Shown: in pieces, positions 33,068 through 42,354 of the stretch
Position numbering within the stretch: the first letter of the stretch is position 1
Layout: each line of letters begins with the position of its first letter
Program-made: the position numbers and the translations under genes
Source of the DNA: an uncultured Collinsella sp.
Lineage (GTDB): Bacteria > Actinomycetota > Coriobacteriia > Coriobacteriales > Coriobacteriaceae
DNA length: 44,432 nt
Assembly (NCBI GenBank): GCA_900542555.1
Contig: UQNU01000013.1
Coordinates: 1 to 44,432, forward strand
Direction: 5' to 3'
Notes under the pieces: generated by a model
Told to the model about the DNA's origin: nothing
What the model saw: the letters and a program-made list of their open reading frames with translations, nothing else
The model's database searches: none

Positions 33068-34417
33068 CTACTTCGGTGCATTCCCGCTGTGGTCGCGTTC
33101 ACTTTGCTCTGCGCGCCATTCTTCCCAACCGCGGCCGGCAGGCTGCCAGAACGCGCCGCGCTCCAGCCCCTCGGGCAAATAGCGCTGATCGACCCAGCCT
33201 TCGGGATAATCATGTGGATACTTATACACACCGTATTCATCGCTGCCCGGGCGATGGCGATCGCGCAGATAACTCGGCACCTCGCGAAGCCCACTAGAAT
33301 GGATATCGGCCAGCGCCGCATCGATCGAAGCCTCGCACGCGTTGGATTTTGGCGCCAAGCACACATAGAGAGCGGCCTGAGCCAGGTTAATGCGGCACTC
33401 GGGATAACCAATGACCTCGGCAGACTTAAACGCGGCATGTGCCACCAAAAGCGCCTGCGGGTCGGCGTTCCCAACGTCCTCAGAAGCATGAATCATAATA
33501 CGGCGTGCAATAAACTTAGGATCCTCCCCTGCATCGATCATGCGCGCAAGCCAGTAGACCGTGGCATCGGGGTCGCTACCGCGCATAGACTTAATAAACG
33601 CACTGATGATGTCGTAGTGCATGTCGCCGTTTTTGTCATATGTAAAGCCGCGACGCGGGTTGGCGATCTTCACGTCATCCACGGTGATGGGATAGCGCTC
33701 CCCCGCCGCCGGCGCTGGCGTTCCCTCGGTATCGGGACGCGTGACGGCAATCTCGCTCGCAAGCTCGAGCGTCGTGAGCGCCGAGCGAGCGTCACCCGTT
33801 GCCAGCGTGCAGATGGTCTTGACCGTATCCTCATCGGCCGAGAACTTTCCGTTCAAGCCCTGTGGTGCCTCGAGCGCACGCTCAATAAGCGTGGCGATAT
33901 CCTCATCCTTCAGATGTTCAAGCTCCACCACGCGCCCGCGCGACAACAGTGCCGAGTTGACCTCAAAGTACGGGTTCTCTGTCGTAGCGCCAATCATAAT
34001 GACGGTACGGTTCTCAACTGCATGCAGCAGGGCATCCTGCTGCGACTTAGAGAAGCGGTGAATCTCATCGATGAATAGAATGGTGCGGCGGTCGTAGGTA
34101 TTCAGGCGCGTCTTGGCCTCGTCAATCACGCGACGCAGGTCCTTCACAGTACCCGTGACGGCGCTGACCTCGACAAACTCGCTCTTGGTATGGTTGGCGA
34201 TAATGTGGGCCAGCGTCGTCTTACCCGTACCGGCCGGCCCGTACAGAATCACGCTCGAAAGCACGTCGTGCTCGATCGCGGCACGCAACCATGAGCCCTT
34301 ACCGACGGCCTTTTGCTGGCCCACATACTCGTCGAGCGAATTGGGGCGCATGCGCACCGCAAGCGGCGCATTTTTAAAGGAACGCTCGCGCGTCGAGGCA
34401 GAAAAAAGGTCGTCCAT
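33068..34417 (-). CDS. rarA: Replication-associated recombination protein RarA (AAA+ ATPase)
   Basis: 449 residues. AAA+ core: Walker A ILYGPAGTGKTTLAH, Walker B TILFIDEIHRFSKSQQD, sensor 1 IGATTENPYFEVN, sensor 2 with TLATGDARSALTTLE. The C-terminal MgsA/RarA tetramerisation region has DIISAFIKSMRGSDPDATVYWLARMI and YPHDYPEGWVDQRYLPEGL, the family ending. It acts at stalled forks. Several ATGs cluster at the start (34432, 34423, 34417); 34417 gives MDDLF and is favoured, though the ribosome site is weak. The gene stands alone, with a 100-base gap to the sigma operon. Confidence 0.93.
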   Translation of the reverse strand: MDDLFSASTRERSFKNAPLAVRMRPNSLDEYVGQQKAVGKGSWLRAAIEHDVLSSVILYGPAGTGKTTLAHIIANHTKSEFVEVSAVTGTVKDLRRVIDEAKTRLNTYDRRTILFIDEIHRFSKSQQDALLHAVENRTVIMIGATTENPYFEVNSALLSRGRVVELEHLKDEDIATLIERALEAPQGLNGKFSADEDTVKTICTLATGDARSALTTLELASEIAVTRPDTEGTPAPAAGERYPITVDDVKIANPRRGFTYDKNGDMHYDIISAFIKSMRGSDPDATVYWLARMIDAGEDPKFIARRIMIHASEDVGNADPQALLVAHAAFKSAEVIGYPECRINLAQAALYVCLAPKSNACEASIDAALADIHSSGLREVPSYLRDRHRPGSDEYGVYKYPHDYPEGWVDQRYLPEGLERGAFWQPAGRGWEEWRAEQSERDHSGNAPK

Positions 34418-34476
34418 AGCCATCCCGTGCATCCATCAAAATCGTGTTCCTCAACAGTATACCGAAAATATACGAA

Positions 34477-35724
34477 CTACCGTTCGTTAATATAGGTACG
34501 ATGCGGAAACTTCAGCCCCGGGAACAGCTTGCTCGTCAGCTCACAGAAATAGCCGTCCGTCATGCTCGAAATGTAATCCACTACGGTCTGATCTTTATCA
34601 TCCTGCCATGCATAGGTGCGATTGTAGTAGGAAAGCTGCCGCTCAATGCGCGAAATGTGATGCTTAAAGATATACGAAGACTCGTCGCCTTCGTTTATAT
34701 CCTGCAGGCAACGGTCATAGAGCTTTTCGAACGCCTCGCGCAGCTCCGTTTCGGAGTCGCCCTCGATGCCGCCCTTGCTATAGATCTTCTCGTAGTTCTC
34801 GCGCTTAGCGCGGCGGATTTCCTCGAACAGGTCCTCGCTCATCTCGATGCGCGGCTTACCATAGCTGTGCTCGACGATATCGATAGAGGCATGCGTGAGA
34901 ATCCAGCTGTTGTATGCTCCGCCAAGCCCATCGTCAAAAGCGTCGGGTGACAGCAGGCCCGCCGCAATGGCGTCTTGGCGATCACGCCCCGCATAGGCAA
35001 GAATATCCGAGATGCGAACGACACAGCCCTCAAGCGTCATGGGGCGCAAGTGCTCAATTGCGCTATAGCCTGTGGCAATGCAATCCTCGACGGTTCGATC
35101 GAACTGGTCAAAGGAACCCATGTCCGAGAGCTCGAACACACGCTGCTCGTACTCGCCGTTGTGGCAGAGCACGCCATCGAGCGTCTGAAGCGACACGTTG
35201 CGACCGTACAGCGCATCGAGCACGCGGACCGACTGCACGTTATGGAAAAAATAACGACCCGTGCGCTCGTGATAGATATCGTTGAGGAATCGCTCGCCGG
35301 CATGGCCGAAAGGCGTGTGCCCCAAGTCGTGACCCAGACCGATCGCTTCAATCAGATCGCAGTTGAGCCCGAGGGCGCGACCGATATCGCGCGCAATGCG
35401 CGAGACGAGCTGCACGTGTAGACCACGACGCGACAAGTCGTCGTTGCTTCGAAAGCTAAAAACCTGCGTTTTGCCTGCATAACGGGTGTACGCCGGTAGA
35501 TGGAGGATTTTTTCGGTATCGCGCATAAACGCCGGACGCATAAGCGTGCCTTTGTCGGCGGCGCGATCAATACGACGAATGACCTGATCATCGTTGCAAC
35601 GATACGGGTTGATATAGCCCGAAGCACGATCGGCGGCAATGCGCTCGACGAGCTCGGGCGACAACGCCGAAGGAATACGGTCCATACGCGCCTTGATGGC
35701 GGCCGTTTCTTGATTAGTTGCCAT
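34477..35724 (-). CDS. dGTPase-like HD-domain dNTP triphosphohydrolase
   Basis: 415 residues. The HD metal site is visible as GLGHDLGHTPFGHAGE, with a preceding His in LHVQLVSRIARDIGRALG and a later Asp in VVRISDILAYAGRD. The substrate-entry block PAYTRYAGKTQVF matches Dgt-family proteins. Members split dNTPs into nucleoside and triphosphate, controlling dNTP pools. The ATG at 35724 follows AAGGAG by 6 bases. In many bacteria dgt precedes dnaG and rpoD; here it follows a prepilin-peptidase-like gene and precedes rarA. Confidence 0.91.
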   Translation of the reverse strand: MATNQETAAIKARMDRIPSALSPELVERIAADRASGYINPYRCNDDQVIRRIDRAADKGTLMRPAFMRDTEKILHLPAYTRYAGKTQVFSFRSNDDLSRRGLHVQLVSRIARDIGRALGLNCDLIEAIGLGHDLGHTPFGHAGERFLNDIYHERTGRYFFHNVQSVRVLDALYGRNVSLQTLDGVLCHNGEYEQRVFELSDMGSFDQFDRTVEDCIATGYSAIEHLRPMTLEGCVVRISDILAYAGRDRQDAIAAGLLSPDAFDDGLGGAYNSWILTHASIDIVEHSYGKPRIEMSEDLFEEIRRAKRENYEKIYSKGGIEGDSETELREAFEKLYDRCLQDINEGDESSYIFKHHISRIERQLSYYNRTYAWQDDKDQTVVDYISSMTDGYFCELTSKLFPGLKFPHRTYINER

Positions 35725-35755
35725 GGCATGCTCCTTAAGAACGATGCGCAATCGG

Positions 35756-36178
35756 TTACAGAGTGCAGCCCACGACCTCGATTATGGCAAAAATCGGCAC
35801 TAAAAACGGGAGCAATGGCAGGGAGCGCGATTTTGTGAAGAGGCAGGAGAGGGCCAGGGCCAGGAGTGCGACGGCAAATGCCACGATGCCACCCATAGGG
35901 TCGAGCGTGCAAAGCGCGAAGAGTGCTTTGGCGTCCCCCATGCCAATCCCCGGGGCTTGACGAAGGCGCCGCCAGAGCGACTCAGTAAGCACAAGGGCAA
36001 GGTAGACGATGACCGCAAGACCGGCATGATCAAGTGCAGTGTTAACGCCCCTGTCGAGCCAAACGCCTGCTAACGCCGCCACGGCACATGCGCCGGCAAG
36101 CTCATTGGGAAACCGCCGCTCACGGGCATCAATCCACGCGCCGGCAAAGATGCAAATCCAAAACGGGATATAGACCAT
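35756..36178 (-). CDS. A24-type prepilin-peptidase-like membrane protein (short form)
   Basis: 140 residues with about five hydrophobic segments. Both catalytic Asp of the GxGD family are present: one in GAWIDARERRFPN and one in GIGMGDAKALFAL. It lacks the N-terminal methyltransferase/cysteine domain of full PilD enzymes, as do small FlaK or TadV-like peptidases. No prepilin or secretion ATPase gene is nearby, so its substrates must be encoded elsewhere. The ATG at 36178 follows GAGGAGG. It lies 31 bases upstream of the dGTPase gene. Confidence 0.83.
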   Translation of the reverse strand: MVYIPFWICIFAGAWIDARERRFPNELAGACAVAALAGVWLDRGVNTALDHAGLAVIVYLALVLTESLWRRLRQAPGIGMGDAKALFALCTLDPMGGIVAFAVALLALALSCLFTKSRSLPLLPFLVPIFAIIEVVGCTL

Positions 36179-36209
36179 CGGACGCCTCCTCGAGCTGCAT
36201 CGCAAAAGC

Positions 36210-36248
36210 AAAAACCACCACAAAGGTGCCTGTCCCCTTTGCGGTGGT
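36210..36248 (-). terminator. Terminator of the glycosyltransferase gene, built on a palindrome
   Basis: On the minus strand ACCACC-GCAAAGG pairs with CCTTTG-TGGTGGT and is followed by TTTTGC. The inner part reads AAAGGGGACAGGCACCTTT, a short palindromic motif. Confidence 0.8.
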
Positions 36249-36259
36249 TTTGGTGGTGG

Positions 36260-37555
36260 TTATTTGGCGCCTTGCATGACCTCGTCAAGGGTAACGTTGA
36301 CGGCGTGCTGCGTCGGCACCCAGTCGACCTTCAGGAACAGCGCGGCCACCGTGATGGGGATATAGCTGAACATAAAGATCGGGAAGGTAAACAGGTTGGT
36401 CACCAGACGCCACTTTTGCGCGCAGTGAATATGCTTGTACTCAAAGATGGTCGTAAGCAGCGCCAGGATAAAGAAAGTCTGATACATCATGGCGAAGGTC
36501 ATAATGAGCGAAGCGGCGCACGCCTGCATCTCAACCTCGGTAGCCAAGAAGCCGTGCGAGAGCCCGCCCACGATGAGGAAGGTCGCGTTGGCGAGCATGG
36601 AGATCAGGGACAGCAGCATGCCCGGAGCGATGGTCATAAACATGTCATATGCGGCAAAGCGATGATAGCGGAAGGTCGACTTGACCAGGTGCTTACCGTA
36701 AGTAAAGAACACCTGGTAGAAGCCCTTGGTCCAACGCATGCGCTGTTTCCAGGACGCCTTAAACGTCACGGGTTGTTCGTCAAAGAACTCCGCCGGTGCA
36801 TAGCCAATGCGGATACCGTGAATGGCGCAGAACGTGGTGAACTGAATGTCCTCGGTCAGCGTGTGGAACTGCCAACCGTGCATGCCCTCGATAACGCTGG
36901 CGGAGATGAGGTAGCCCGAACCCGAGACAGCGCAAGAAGTCTTGCAGATATTGCGCGCGTTGTTGAGAAAGCGCGCCTCACGCAGGTACCAAGTGGCATT
37001 AGCTGCCGAGATCCACGAGCTGCCAAAGTTCTTGGAGTTGCGATAGCTCGTGACCACATGGAAGCCCTGGTCAAAGGCATCGTTCATCTTGGACACGTAA
37101 TCGCGGGAGATAACGTTATCGGCATCGAAGATAAAGTAGCCCTCAAACGTGTCGGGATACTCGTTAAGGATGCGGTCAAAACCAAAGTCCATGACCCAGC
37201 TCTTACCCTTGCGGGCCAGGTCGTTGCGCTCATAAACGATGGCACCCGCCTCGCGCGCGAGCTGCGCGGTGTTGTCGGTGCAGGCGTCGGCAACGACAAA
37301 GACCTCGATGAGCTCGGACGGATAATCCTGGTCCTTGATGGAGCGAACGAGGTTGGCAATCACGGCCTCCTCATTATGCGCCGCGATAAAGAAAGCATAG
37401 CGATGGAGTTTTTTGGCCTTGGGAGGCGCGACCTCGCCACGAAGAGCGCCAATGACAAAGAAGACCACCTGGTACAGAAAGCAGACCGTGAGCAGCGTGA
37501 CGACAATCTGGTTGAAGATCACGATGGGTGTGTTGGTTTGTAAAAAGGCGAGCAT
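36260..37555 (-). CDS. Membrane-bound family 2 glycosyltransferase
   Basis: 431 residues. One membrane segment at the N-terminus, then a GT2 catalytic domain with YAFFIAAHNEEAVIANLV, the VADACTDNT loop, the metal-binding FDADN, the base Asp in LTEDIQFT and the QRMRW motif of processive enzymes; about four membrane segments follow after residue 290. This is the plan of cellulose/hyaluronan/N-acetylglucosamine synthase-type enzymes, which extend or transfer sugars on the cell surface. The sugar cannot be inferred. The ATG at 37555 follows GGGAG. It stands alone with its own terminator. Confidence 0.88.
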   Translation of the reverse strand: MLAFLQTNTPIVIFNQIVVTLLTVCFLYQVVFFVIGALRGEVAPPKAKKLHRYAFFIAAHNEEAVIANLVRSIKDQDYPSELIEVFVVADACTDNTAQLAREAGAIVYERNDLARKGKSWVMDFGFDRILNEYPDTFEGYFIFDADNVISRDYVSKMNDAFDQGFHVVTSYRNSKNFGSSWISAANATWYLREARFLNNARNICKTSCAVSGSGYLISASVIEGMHGWQFHTLTEDIQFTTFCAIHGIRIGYAPAEFFDEQPVTFKASWKQRMRWTKGFYQVFFTYGKHLVKSTFRYHRFAAYDMFMTIAPGMLLSLISMLANATFLIVGGLSHGFLATEVEMQACAASLIMTFAMMYQTFFILALLTTIFEYKHIHCAQKWRLVTNLFTFPIFMFSYIPITVAALFLKVDWVPTQHAVNVTLDEVMQGAK

Positions 37556-37637
37556 GCAGGCTCCCAGCAACGCGTTACGTAAACAACCGTATATCTTACC
37601 GCAGGCTTACCGAGTTCAAGAAACCACCTAATACTGG

Positions 37638-38651
37638 CTAGGCTTCGAGAAGACCGAGCTGCGGAACGATTTCATCGCCAGCGGCAGTACGACCGAGTGA
37701 GCGCGGAGCCAGGTCGTCGAGGACCGCAGCGAGATCCCACGGCAACTCGTCGCGGCACTCAATGCGCTCCCCCGTCACGGGATGTTCGAACGCCACGCGC
37801 CAGGAATGCAGAAACTGCCTGGTCAGGCCCTGATCGGCGCGCGCATCGCACTTACCGTAGAGCGGATCGCCCACGCAGGCGTGGTTGATGTGGCGCATAT
37901 GCACGCGAATCTGATGCGTGCGGCCCGTAAACAGGTGGCACTCGACGAGCGTATAGCCGTCGTCAAAACGCATGGAATCGAAGCGCTCGAGGACCTTAAA
38001 GGTCGTAATGGCCTGGCGCGCGAAAGGATCGTCAGAAACCGCCATCTTGACACGGTCACGCGTAGAACGGGCAATGCCAGTGTTAATGGTGCCCTCATCC
38101 ATAGCGATATGACCGTGAACGAGCGTAATGTAGCGGCGGTCGAGTGTGCGCGTACGGATAAGATTTTGGAGCGCGCGCTGGGTGTCGTCGTCCTTTGCCG
38201 CAAGCATGAGACCCGAGGTATCGCGATCCAAACGATGCACGATACCGGGGCGATCCTCGCCCTGCACGGTGCCCAGATGGTCGATACCGCAGTGATAGAC
38301 CAGAGCGTTCGCAAGGGTGCCGCTCTCGTGGCCATGCGCAGGATGGCACACCAGGCCACGCTGCTTGGAGAGCACAATGAGATAGTCGTCCTCATAGCGA
38401 ATGTCGAGCGGGATGGCCTCGGGAATCACATCGGTGGGATCGTGCGGCTCGGGCAAATCGACCGAAATACGGTCGCCGGCTCGCACGGCGTACTTTTTAG
38501 ACAGACAGGTCTCGCCATTGACACATACGGCACCGCCCTCAATCAGATGCGCGCAGGCAGAGCGCGTAGGGCAGCCGTCATTGGAGCCCAGATAGGCGTC
38601 AAGACGCTGACCAGCGGCATCGTCGGCAACAAGGATATGGAGGTCGGCCAT
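37638..38651 (-). CDS. RluD-family 23S rRNA pseudouridine synthase
   Basis: 337 residues. An S4 RNA-binding domain comes first (QRLDAYLGSN...IEGGAVCVNG), then the catalytic domain with the Asp in IVHRLDRDTSGLML and the RTHQIRVHM block. Family members change uridines in 23S rRNA helix 69 or similar. The ATG shares one base with the lspA stop (TAATG), so translation is coupled; the lspA-rluD pair is widely conserved in Gram-positives. Which positions it modifies is not visible. Confidence 0.93.
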   Translation of the reverse strand: MADLHILVADDAAGQRLDAYLGSNDGCPTRSACAHLIEGGAVCVNGETCLSKKYAVRAGDRISVDLPEPHDPTDVIPEAIPLDIRYEDDYLIVLSKQRGLVCHPAHGHESGTLANALVYHCGIDHLGTVQGEDRPGIVHRLDRDTSGLMLAAKDDDTQRALQNLIRTRTLDRRYITLVHGHIAMDEGTINTGIARSTRDRVKMAVSDDPFARQAITTFKVLERFDSMRFDDGYTLVECHLFTGRTHQIRVHMRHINHACVGDPLYGKCDARADQGLTRQFLHSWRVAFEHPVTGERIECRDELPWDLAAVLDDLAPRSLGRTAAGDEIVPQLGLLEA

Positions 38652-39232
38652 TAGCGCTCATTCCTTTCGCGAATCTTGCGGGCACGCTCCCCACGCTGCT
38701 GGGCCTTGCGCTTAGCGCGGGCCTCGTCACGGGCGTTAAGCTCGGCGGTCGCATCGACCTCACGGGCAGCGGGGCTCAAGAACATGTAACCGAAGAGGGC
38801 GAGAACGACGCCCGCGGTAATGCCGATATCGGCCACATTAAAGACGGGGAAGTCGACGAAGGTGGTGGCAATAAAATCGGTCACGAAGCCAAAGGCCAAA
38901 CGATCGATAGCGTTGCCGATAGCACCGCCCGCAACCATCGCCATGCCCACAACCTCAAGATGGGCGAGCTGGGGTGCACGAACGAGGTACACGGCAATAG
39001 CGATAATGACCGCCAACGCCAGCACGGCAAACGCGATGCCATGCCCCTCGCCCATACTAAAGGCAGCACCGATATTGCGGACAAACATAAAGTCGATGAC
39101 ACCGGGGATAACAGTCACATGCAAAGCGTCGCCCACGGCACGAACCGCAAGCTTGGTCAGCTGGTCAACAAGCAGCACAACCAGCGCCACTCCACCAGCA
39201 ACACCCAACCGCCAACGCAAAGGCGGCGTCAT
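38651..39232 (-). CDS. lspA: Lipoprotein signal peptidase (signal peptidase II)
   Basis: 193 residues. Four membrane segments and both catalytic Asp: one in GNAIDRLAFGFVTDF and one in FNVADIGITAG. It removes signal peptides of lipoproteins such as those at the left end of the window. The tail of about 40 residues is strongly basic (RAKRKAQQRGERARKIRERNER-like), longer than usual. The ATG at 39232 follows GGGGAT; a TTG at 39250 is an alternative. Confidence 0.93.
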   Translation of the reverse strand: MTPPLRWRLGVAGGVALVVLLVDQLTKLAVRAVGDALHVTVIPGVIDFMFVRNIGAAFSMGEGHGIAFAVLALAVIIAIAVYLVRAPQLAHLEVVGMAMVAGGAIGNAIDRLAFGFVTDFIATTFVDFPVFNVADIGITAGVVLALFGYMFLSPAAREVDATAELNARDEARAKRKAQQRGERARKIRERNER

Positions 39233-39362
39233 ATCCCCAGCACGACCCAAATCAATCCCCTACCCTCAAGATCATCGAATTACGTTTAATGCAAAGAACT
39301 ATCTTATATTGCCATACGCAGAACGCACGACATATCCACCAACGCAAGCGAAATAACCAGCG

Positions 39363-39401
39363 AAAAAGAAAAGCGGCATTCCGGAAAACAGAATGCCGCT
39401 T
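39363..39401 (-). terminator. Rho-independent terminator of ileS
   Basis: AAGCGGCATTC and GAATGCCGCTT form an 11-bp stem with a 9-base loop, followed on the minus strand by TTCTTTTTC. Confidence 0.85.
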
Positions 39402-39423
39402 GAATGTGACACAGGTAGTCAAT

Positions 39424-39463
39424 GGGGACGTTCTTGTTTGACTAGTCATTTAAGAACGTCCCC
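39424..39463. repeat. Inverted repeat directly after ileS
   Basis: GGGGACGTTCTT (39424-39435) and AAGAACGTCCCC (39452-39463) are perfect 12-base arms; the loop itself contains the palindrome GACTAGTC at 39440-39447. It lies between the ileS stop and the ileS terminator. No T run follows, so it is not itself a clear terminator; it looks like a short interspersed palindrome. Confidence 0.75.
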
Positions 39464-39468
39464 AACGA

Positions 39469-42273
39469 CTAGTTCAGCGCCTCCGCGCAGCGCTTGCAGA
39501 TATGCGCGTGGCCGTTGTACTCGCCGACGGTGGTGCGGTAGTTCCAGCAACGGTCGCAGCACTCACCCTCGGCTGCCTCGATGGCAACGGAGAGCTCCTC
39601 GCCCTGGGTCAGCTCAACATCGGAGACGATGTAGAACTCGGCCAGGTCGACGGCCTTATCACCGGTCAGCAGCGCGTACATCTCGGCGGGAACGACCGCC
39701 TTGACGCGAACCTGCTGGCTCTTGGTGAAGGTGCCGGCAGAACGGGCATCCTCAAGGGCCTTGGTCACGGCGCTACGGAGCTCGAGTGAGGCCTCGAGCA
39801 CGCCCTCAAACTCATTGGCCTCGTCGACCGTGATGGGCGACTTGTACCAATCGAGCAGCGCGGCGTACTTCTGGTGGTCGACGCAGCCGGCGGGCGCATA
39901 GGCCATGGCCTCGTCGACCGTGTAGGACAGGATCGGCTGCAGGTCGCGCATGAGCATCGAGAAGAGCTCGGCAAGTACGGTCTGGGCGCTGCGGCGCTCG
40001 AGCGAACCGGGCTTGTCGCAGTACAGACGGTCCTTCAGGGCGTCGAGGTACACGTTGGAGAGCTCGGTAACCACGAAGTCGTAGAGCGCGCGGTAGGCAC
40101 GCGGGAACTCATAGCTGGCGTAGGCATCGTCGACCTCGGCCTGGACCTGGGTCAGACGGGCAACCATGAGCTTGTCGAGCGGCAGCAAGTCAGCAAAGGC
40201 AACGCCGTCGGTCTCGGGCTCAAACTGACCTTCGAGCTCGGAGAGCAAGAAGCGCAGCGTGTTGCGGAAACGGCGATAGGCATCGGACGTACGAGCGAGA
40301 ATCTCGTGGTCGATGGAGACGTCAGAGCTGGTGTCGACGGAGGCAACCCACAGACGGATGATGTCAGCGCCCATCTCGTCGCAGACCTTATTGGGGTCGA
40401 TGACGTTGCCGAGCGACTTAGACATCTTGCGGCCCTGGCCGTCAAGCGTGAAGCCCTGCGAGACGACCGCCTCGTACGGAGCGTGGCCGTTGGCACCCAC
40501 CGAAGTGAGCAGCGAGCTCTGGAACCATCCACGATGCTGGTCGGAGCCCTCGAGATACACGTCCGCCGGGTACTCCAGCTCGGGACGGTACTCGCAAACG
40601 GCCTTCCAAGACACGCCGGAGTCCCACCACACGTCGAGGATGTCCTTATCGGCCTTGAGGTGATGGCCGCCGCACTTGGGGCAGACGCAGGCCTCGCCCA
40701 GGTAGCTCTCGGGAGCGTCGGTGAACCAGGCGTCGGAGCCCTTCTCGTGGAAGAGCTTGATGACGGCGTCGAGCGTGGCGTCGTTCATGACCTTCTCGCC
40801 GCAGTCGGCGCAGGTGTAGCTGGGGATAGGCACGCCCCAGTTGCGCTGACGGCTGATGCACCAGTCGGGACGCTGCTCGACCATGGCGCCAATGCGGTTG
40901 GCGGCGTGAGCCGGATACCACTTGACGTTCTCGCGAACCTCCTTGCCAGCCTGCTCACGCAAACCGGTCTTGTCCATAGAGACAAACCACTGGTCGGTAG
41001 CACGGAAGAGCACCGGGTGCTTGCAGCGCCAGCAGTGCGGATAGCTGTGCGTGATCTTCTTCTCGAGGACCAGGGTGCCGCGCTCGCGCAGGAACTCGAT
41101 GATGTGCGGGTTGGCCTCATCGGTATCCATACCGCTGAAGGGGCCACCGGTGCCAAACTCCTCGCCGGTGTAGAACTTGCCGTCGTCATCGACCGGCATG
41201 CAGATGTCGGTAATGCCCTCCTTGAGGCAGGCAAAGTAGTCGTCGACGCCGTGGCCGGGCGAGTTGTGGACGATACCGGTACCGTCATCGACACCGACGT
41301 AATCGGCCAGCAGCGCCACGCCCTCAACACCATCAAAGATCGGCTGCTTGTAGTGGATGTGGTGGAAGGTCTCGGCGGGAACCACATAGGGCTTACCGTC
41401 GACCATAACCGGGGTGTACTCCCAACCAAACTCCTCGCAGCACTTGGGAGCCAGGTCCTCGAGCATGACCTCGGCACGACCCTCGTGCTCAACGGCGACA
41501 TAGGCGGCGCCGGGCTTGAGAGAAACTGCCTGGTCGGAGGGGATGGTCCACGGCGTGGTCGTCCAGATGATAAAGTCGACCGGGCCGTCGAAGTTCTCGA
41601 GGCCGGCGGGCTTGGAGGTCATCTCAAAGCGCACGAAGATGGACGGGCTCGTCTCGTCGGAGTACTCAATCTCGGCCTCAGCGAGTGCGGTGTGGCAGTG
41701 CTTGCACCAGTGAACCGGCTTGTGGCCGCGATAGATCATGCCCTTATCGAACATGGCCTTGAAGACCTCGATGTCGGCGGCGTCGTGCTGGTGATAGAGC
41801 GTCAGATACGGGTTGTCCCAGTCGCCGAGCACACCCAGGCGACGGAAGCCGGCCTTCTGGAGCTCGATGTTCTCGACAGCGAACTTGTTGCAAAGCTCGC
41901 GGATCTTAGCCGTGGAGGTCTGGTTGAACTTCTCGGTGCCAAGCTTCTCCTCGACCTTATGCTCGATCGGCTGGCCATGACAGTCCCAACCGGGGACATA
42001 GGGAACCTCATAGCCCTGCATCATCCAGTAGCGGTTGATCATGTCCTTGGAGATCTTGTTCATGGCGTGGCCGATATGGATCGGGCCGTTGGCGTACGGA
42101 GGACCGTCGTGCAGCACGAACTTCTTGTGACCCTCGTTCTTCTTTAGAACTTGCTCGTAGACCTTGTTGTCCTGCCAGTCCTTGAGTCGCTTGGGCTCGG
42201 ACTTGGAAAGACCGGCACGCATGGGAAATCCGGTTTTGGGCAGATTCATCGTCTGCTTGTACTCGTTTGCCAC
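39469..42273 (-). CDS. ileS: Isoleucyl-tRNA synthetase
   Basis: 934 residues, the bacterial type with a C-terminal zinc finger. Class I motifs: HIGH as GPIHIGHAMNK and KMSKS as RKMSKSLGN; the editing domain carries WTTTPWTIPSD and the GIVHNSPGHGVDDY block; the last 40 residues hold the zinc Cys pairs ECCDRCW and HICKRC. It charges tRNA-Ile and edits Val. The start is GTG at 42273 with AAAGGGG at the right distance; an ATG 24 bases further in is the alternative. Expression is controlled by the T-box leader upstream. Confidence 0.97.
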   Translation of the reverse strand: MANEYKQTMNLPKTGFPMRAGLSKSEPKRLKDWQDNKVYEQVLKKNEGHKKFVLHDGPPYANGPIHIGHAMNKISKDMINRYWMMQGYEVPYVPGWDCHGQPIEHKVEEKLGTEKFNQTSTAKIRELCNKFAVENIELQKAGFRRLGVLGDWDNPYLTLYHQHDAADIEVFKAMFDKGMIYRGHKPVHWCKHCHTALAEAEIEYSDETSPSIFVRFEMTSKPAGLENFDGPVDFIIWTTTPWTIPSDQAVSLKPGAAYVAVEHEGRAEVMLEDLAPKCCEEFGWEYTPVMVDGKPYVVPAETFHHIHYKQPIFDGVEGVALLADYVGVDDGTGIVHNSPGHGVDDYFACLKEGITDICMPVDDDGKFYTGEEFGTGGPFSGMDTDEANPHIIEFLRERGTLVLEKKITHSYPHCWRCKHPVLFRATDQWFVSMDKTGLREQAGKEVRENVKWYPAHAANRIGAMVEQRPDWCISRQRNWGVPIPSYTCADCGEKVMNDATLDAVIKLFHEKGSDAWFTDAPESYLGEACVCPKCGGHHLKADKDILDVWWDSGVSWKAVCEYRPELEYPADVYLEGSDQHRGWFQSSLLTSVGANGHAPYEAVVSQGFTLDGQGRKMSKSLGNVIDPNKVCDEMGADIIRLWVASVDTSSDVSIDHEILARTSDAYRRFRNTLRFLLSELEGQFEPETDGVAFADLLPLDKLMVARLTQVQAEVDDAYASYEFPRAYRALYDFVVTELSNVYLDALKDRLYCDKPGSLERRSAQTVLAELFSMLMRDLQPILSYTVDEAMAYAPAGCVDHQKYAALLDWYKSPITVDEANEFEGVLEASLELRSAVTKALEDARSAGTFTKSQQVRVKAVVPAEMYALLTGDKAVDLAEFYIVSDVELTQGEELSVAIEAAEGECCDRCWNYRTTVGEYNGHAHICKRCAEALN

Positions 42274-42316
42274 GGTACCCCTTTCATGTCGTGGGCGCGC
42301 ACGCCCTCTGGGCACC

Positions 42317-42354
42317 AAAAAAGCGCCCGTCCCTACAAGCTGGGACGAAGCGCC
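42317..42354 (-). terminator. Terminator hairpin in the ileS leader
   Basis: GCGC..CGTCCC and GGGACG..GCGC pair on the minus strand, followed by TTTTTTGG. It would stop transcription before ileS when tRNA-Ile is charged. Confidence 0.8.

Noticed and set aside
39874..42147. A 757-codon open frame opposite ileS
   Set aside because: Antisense shadow of ileS with no ribosome site and unlikely composition.
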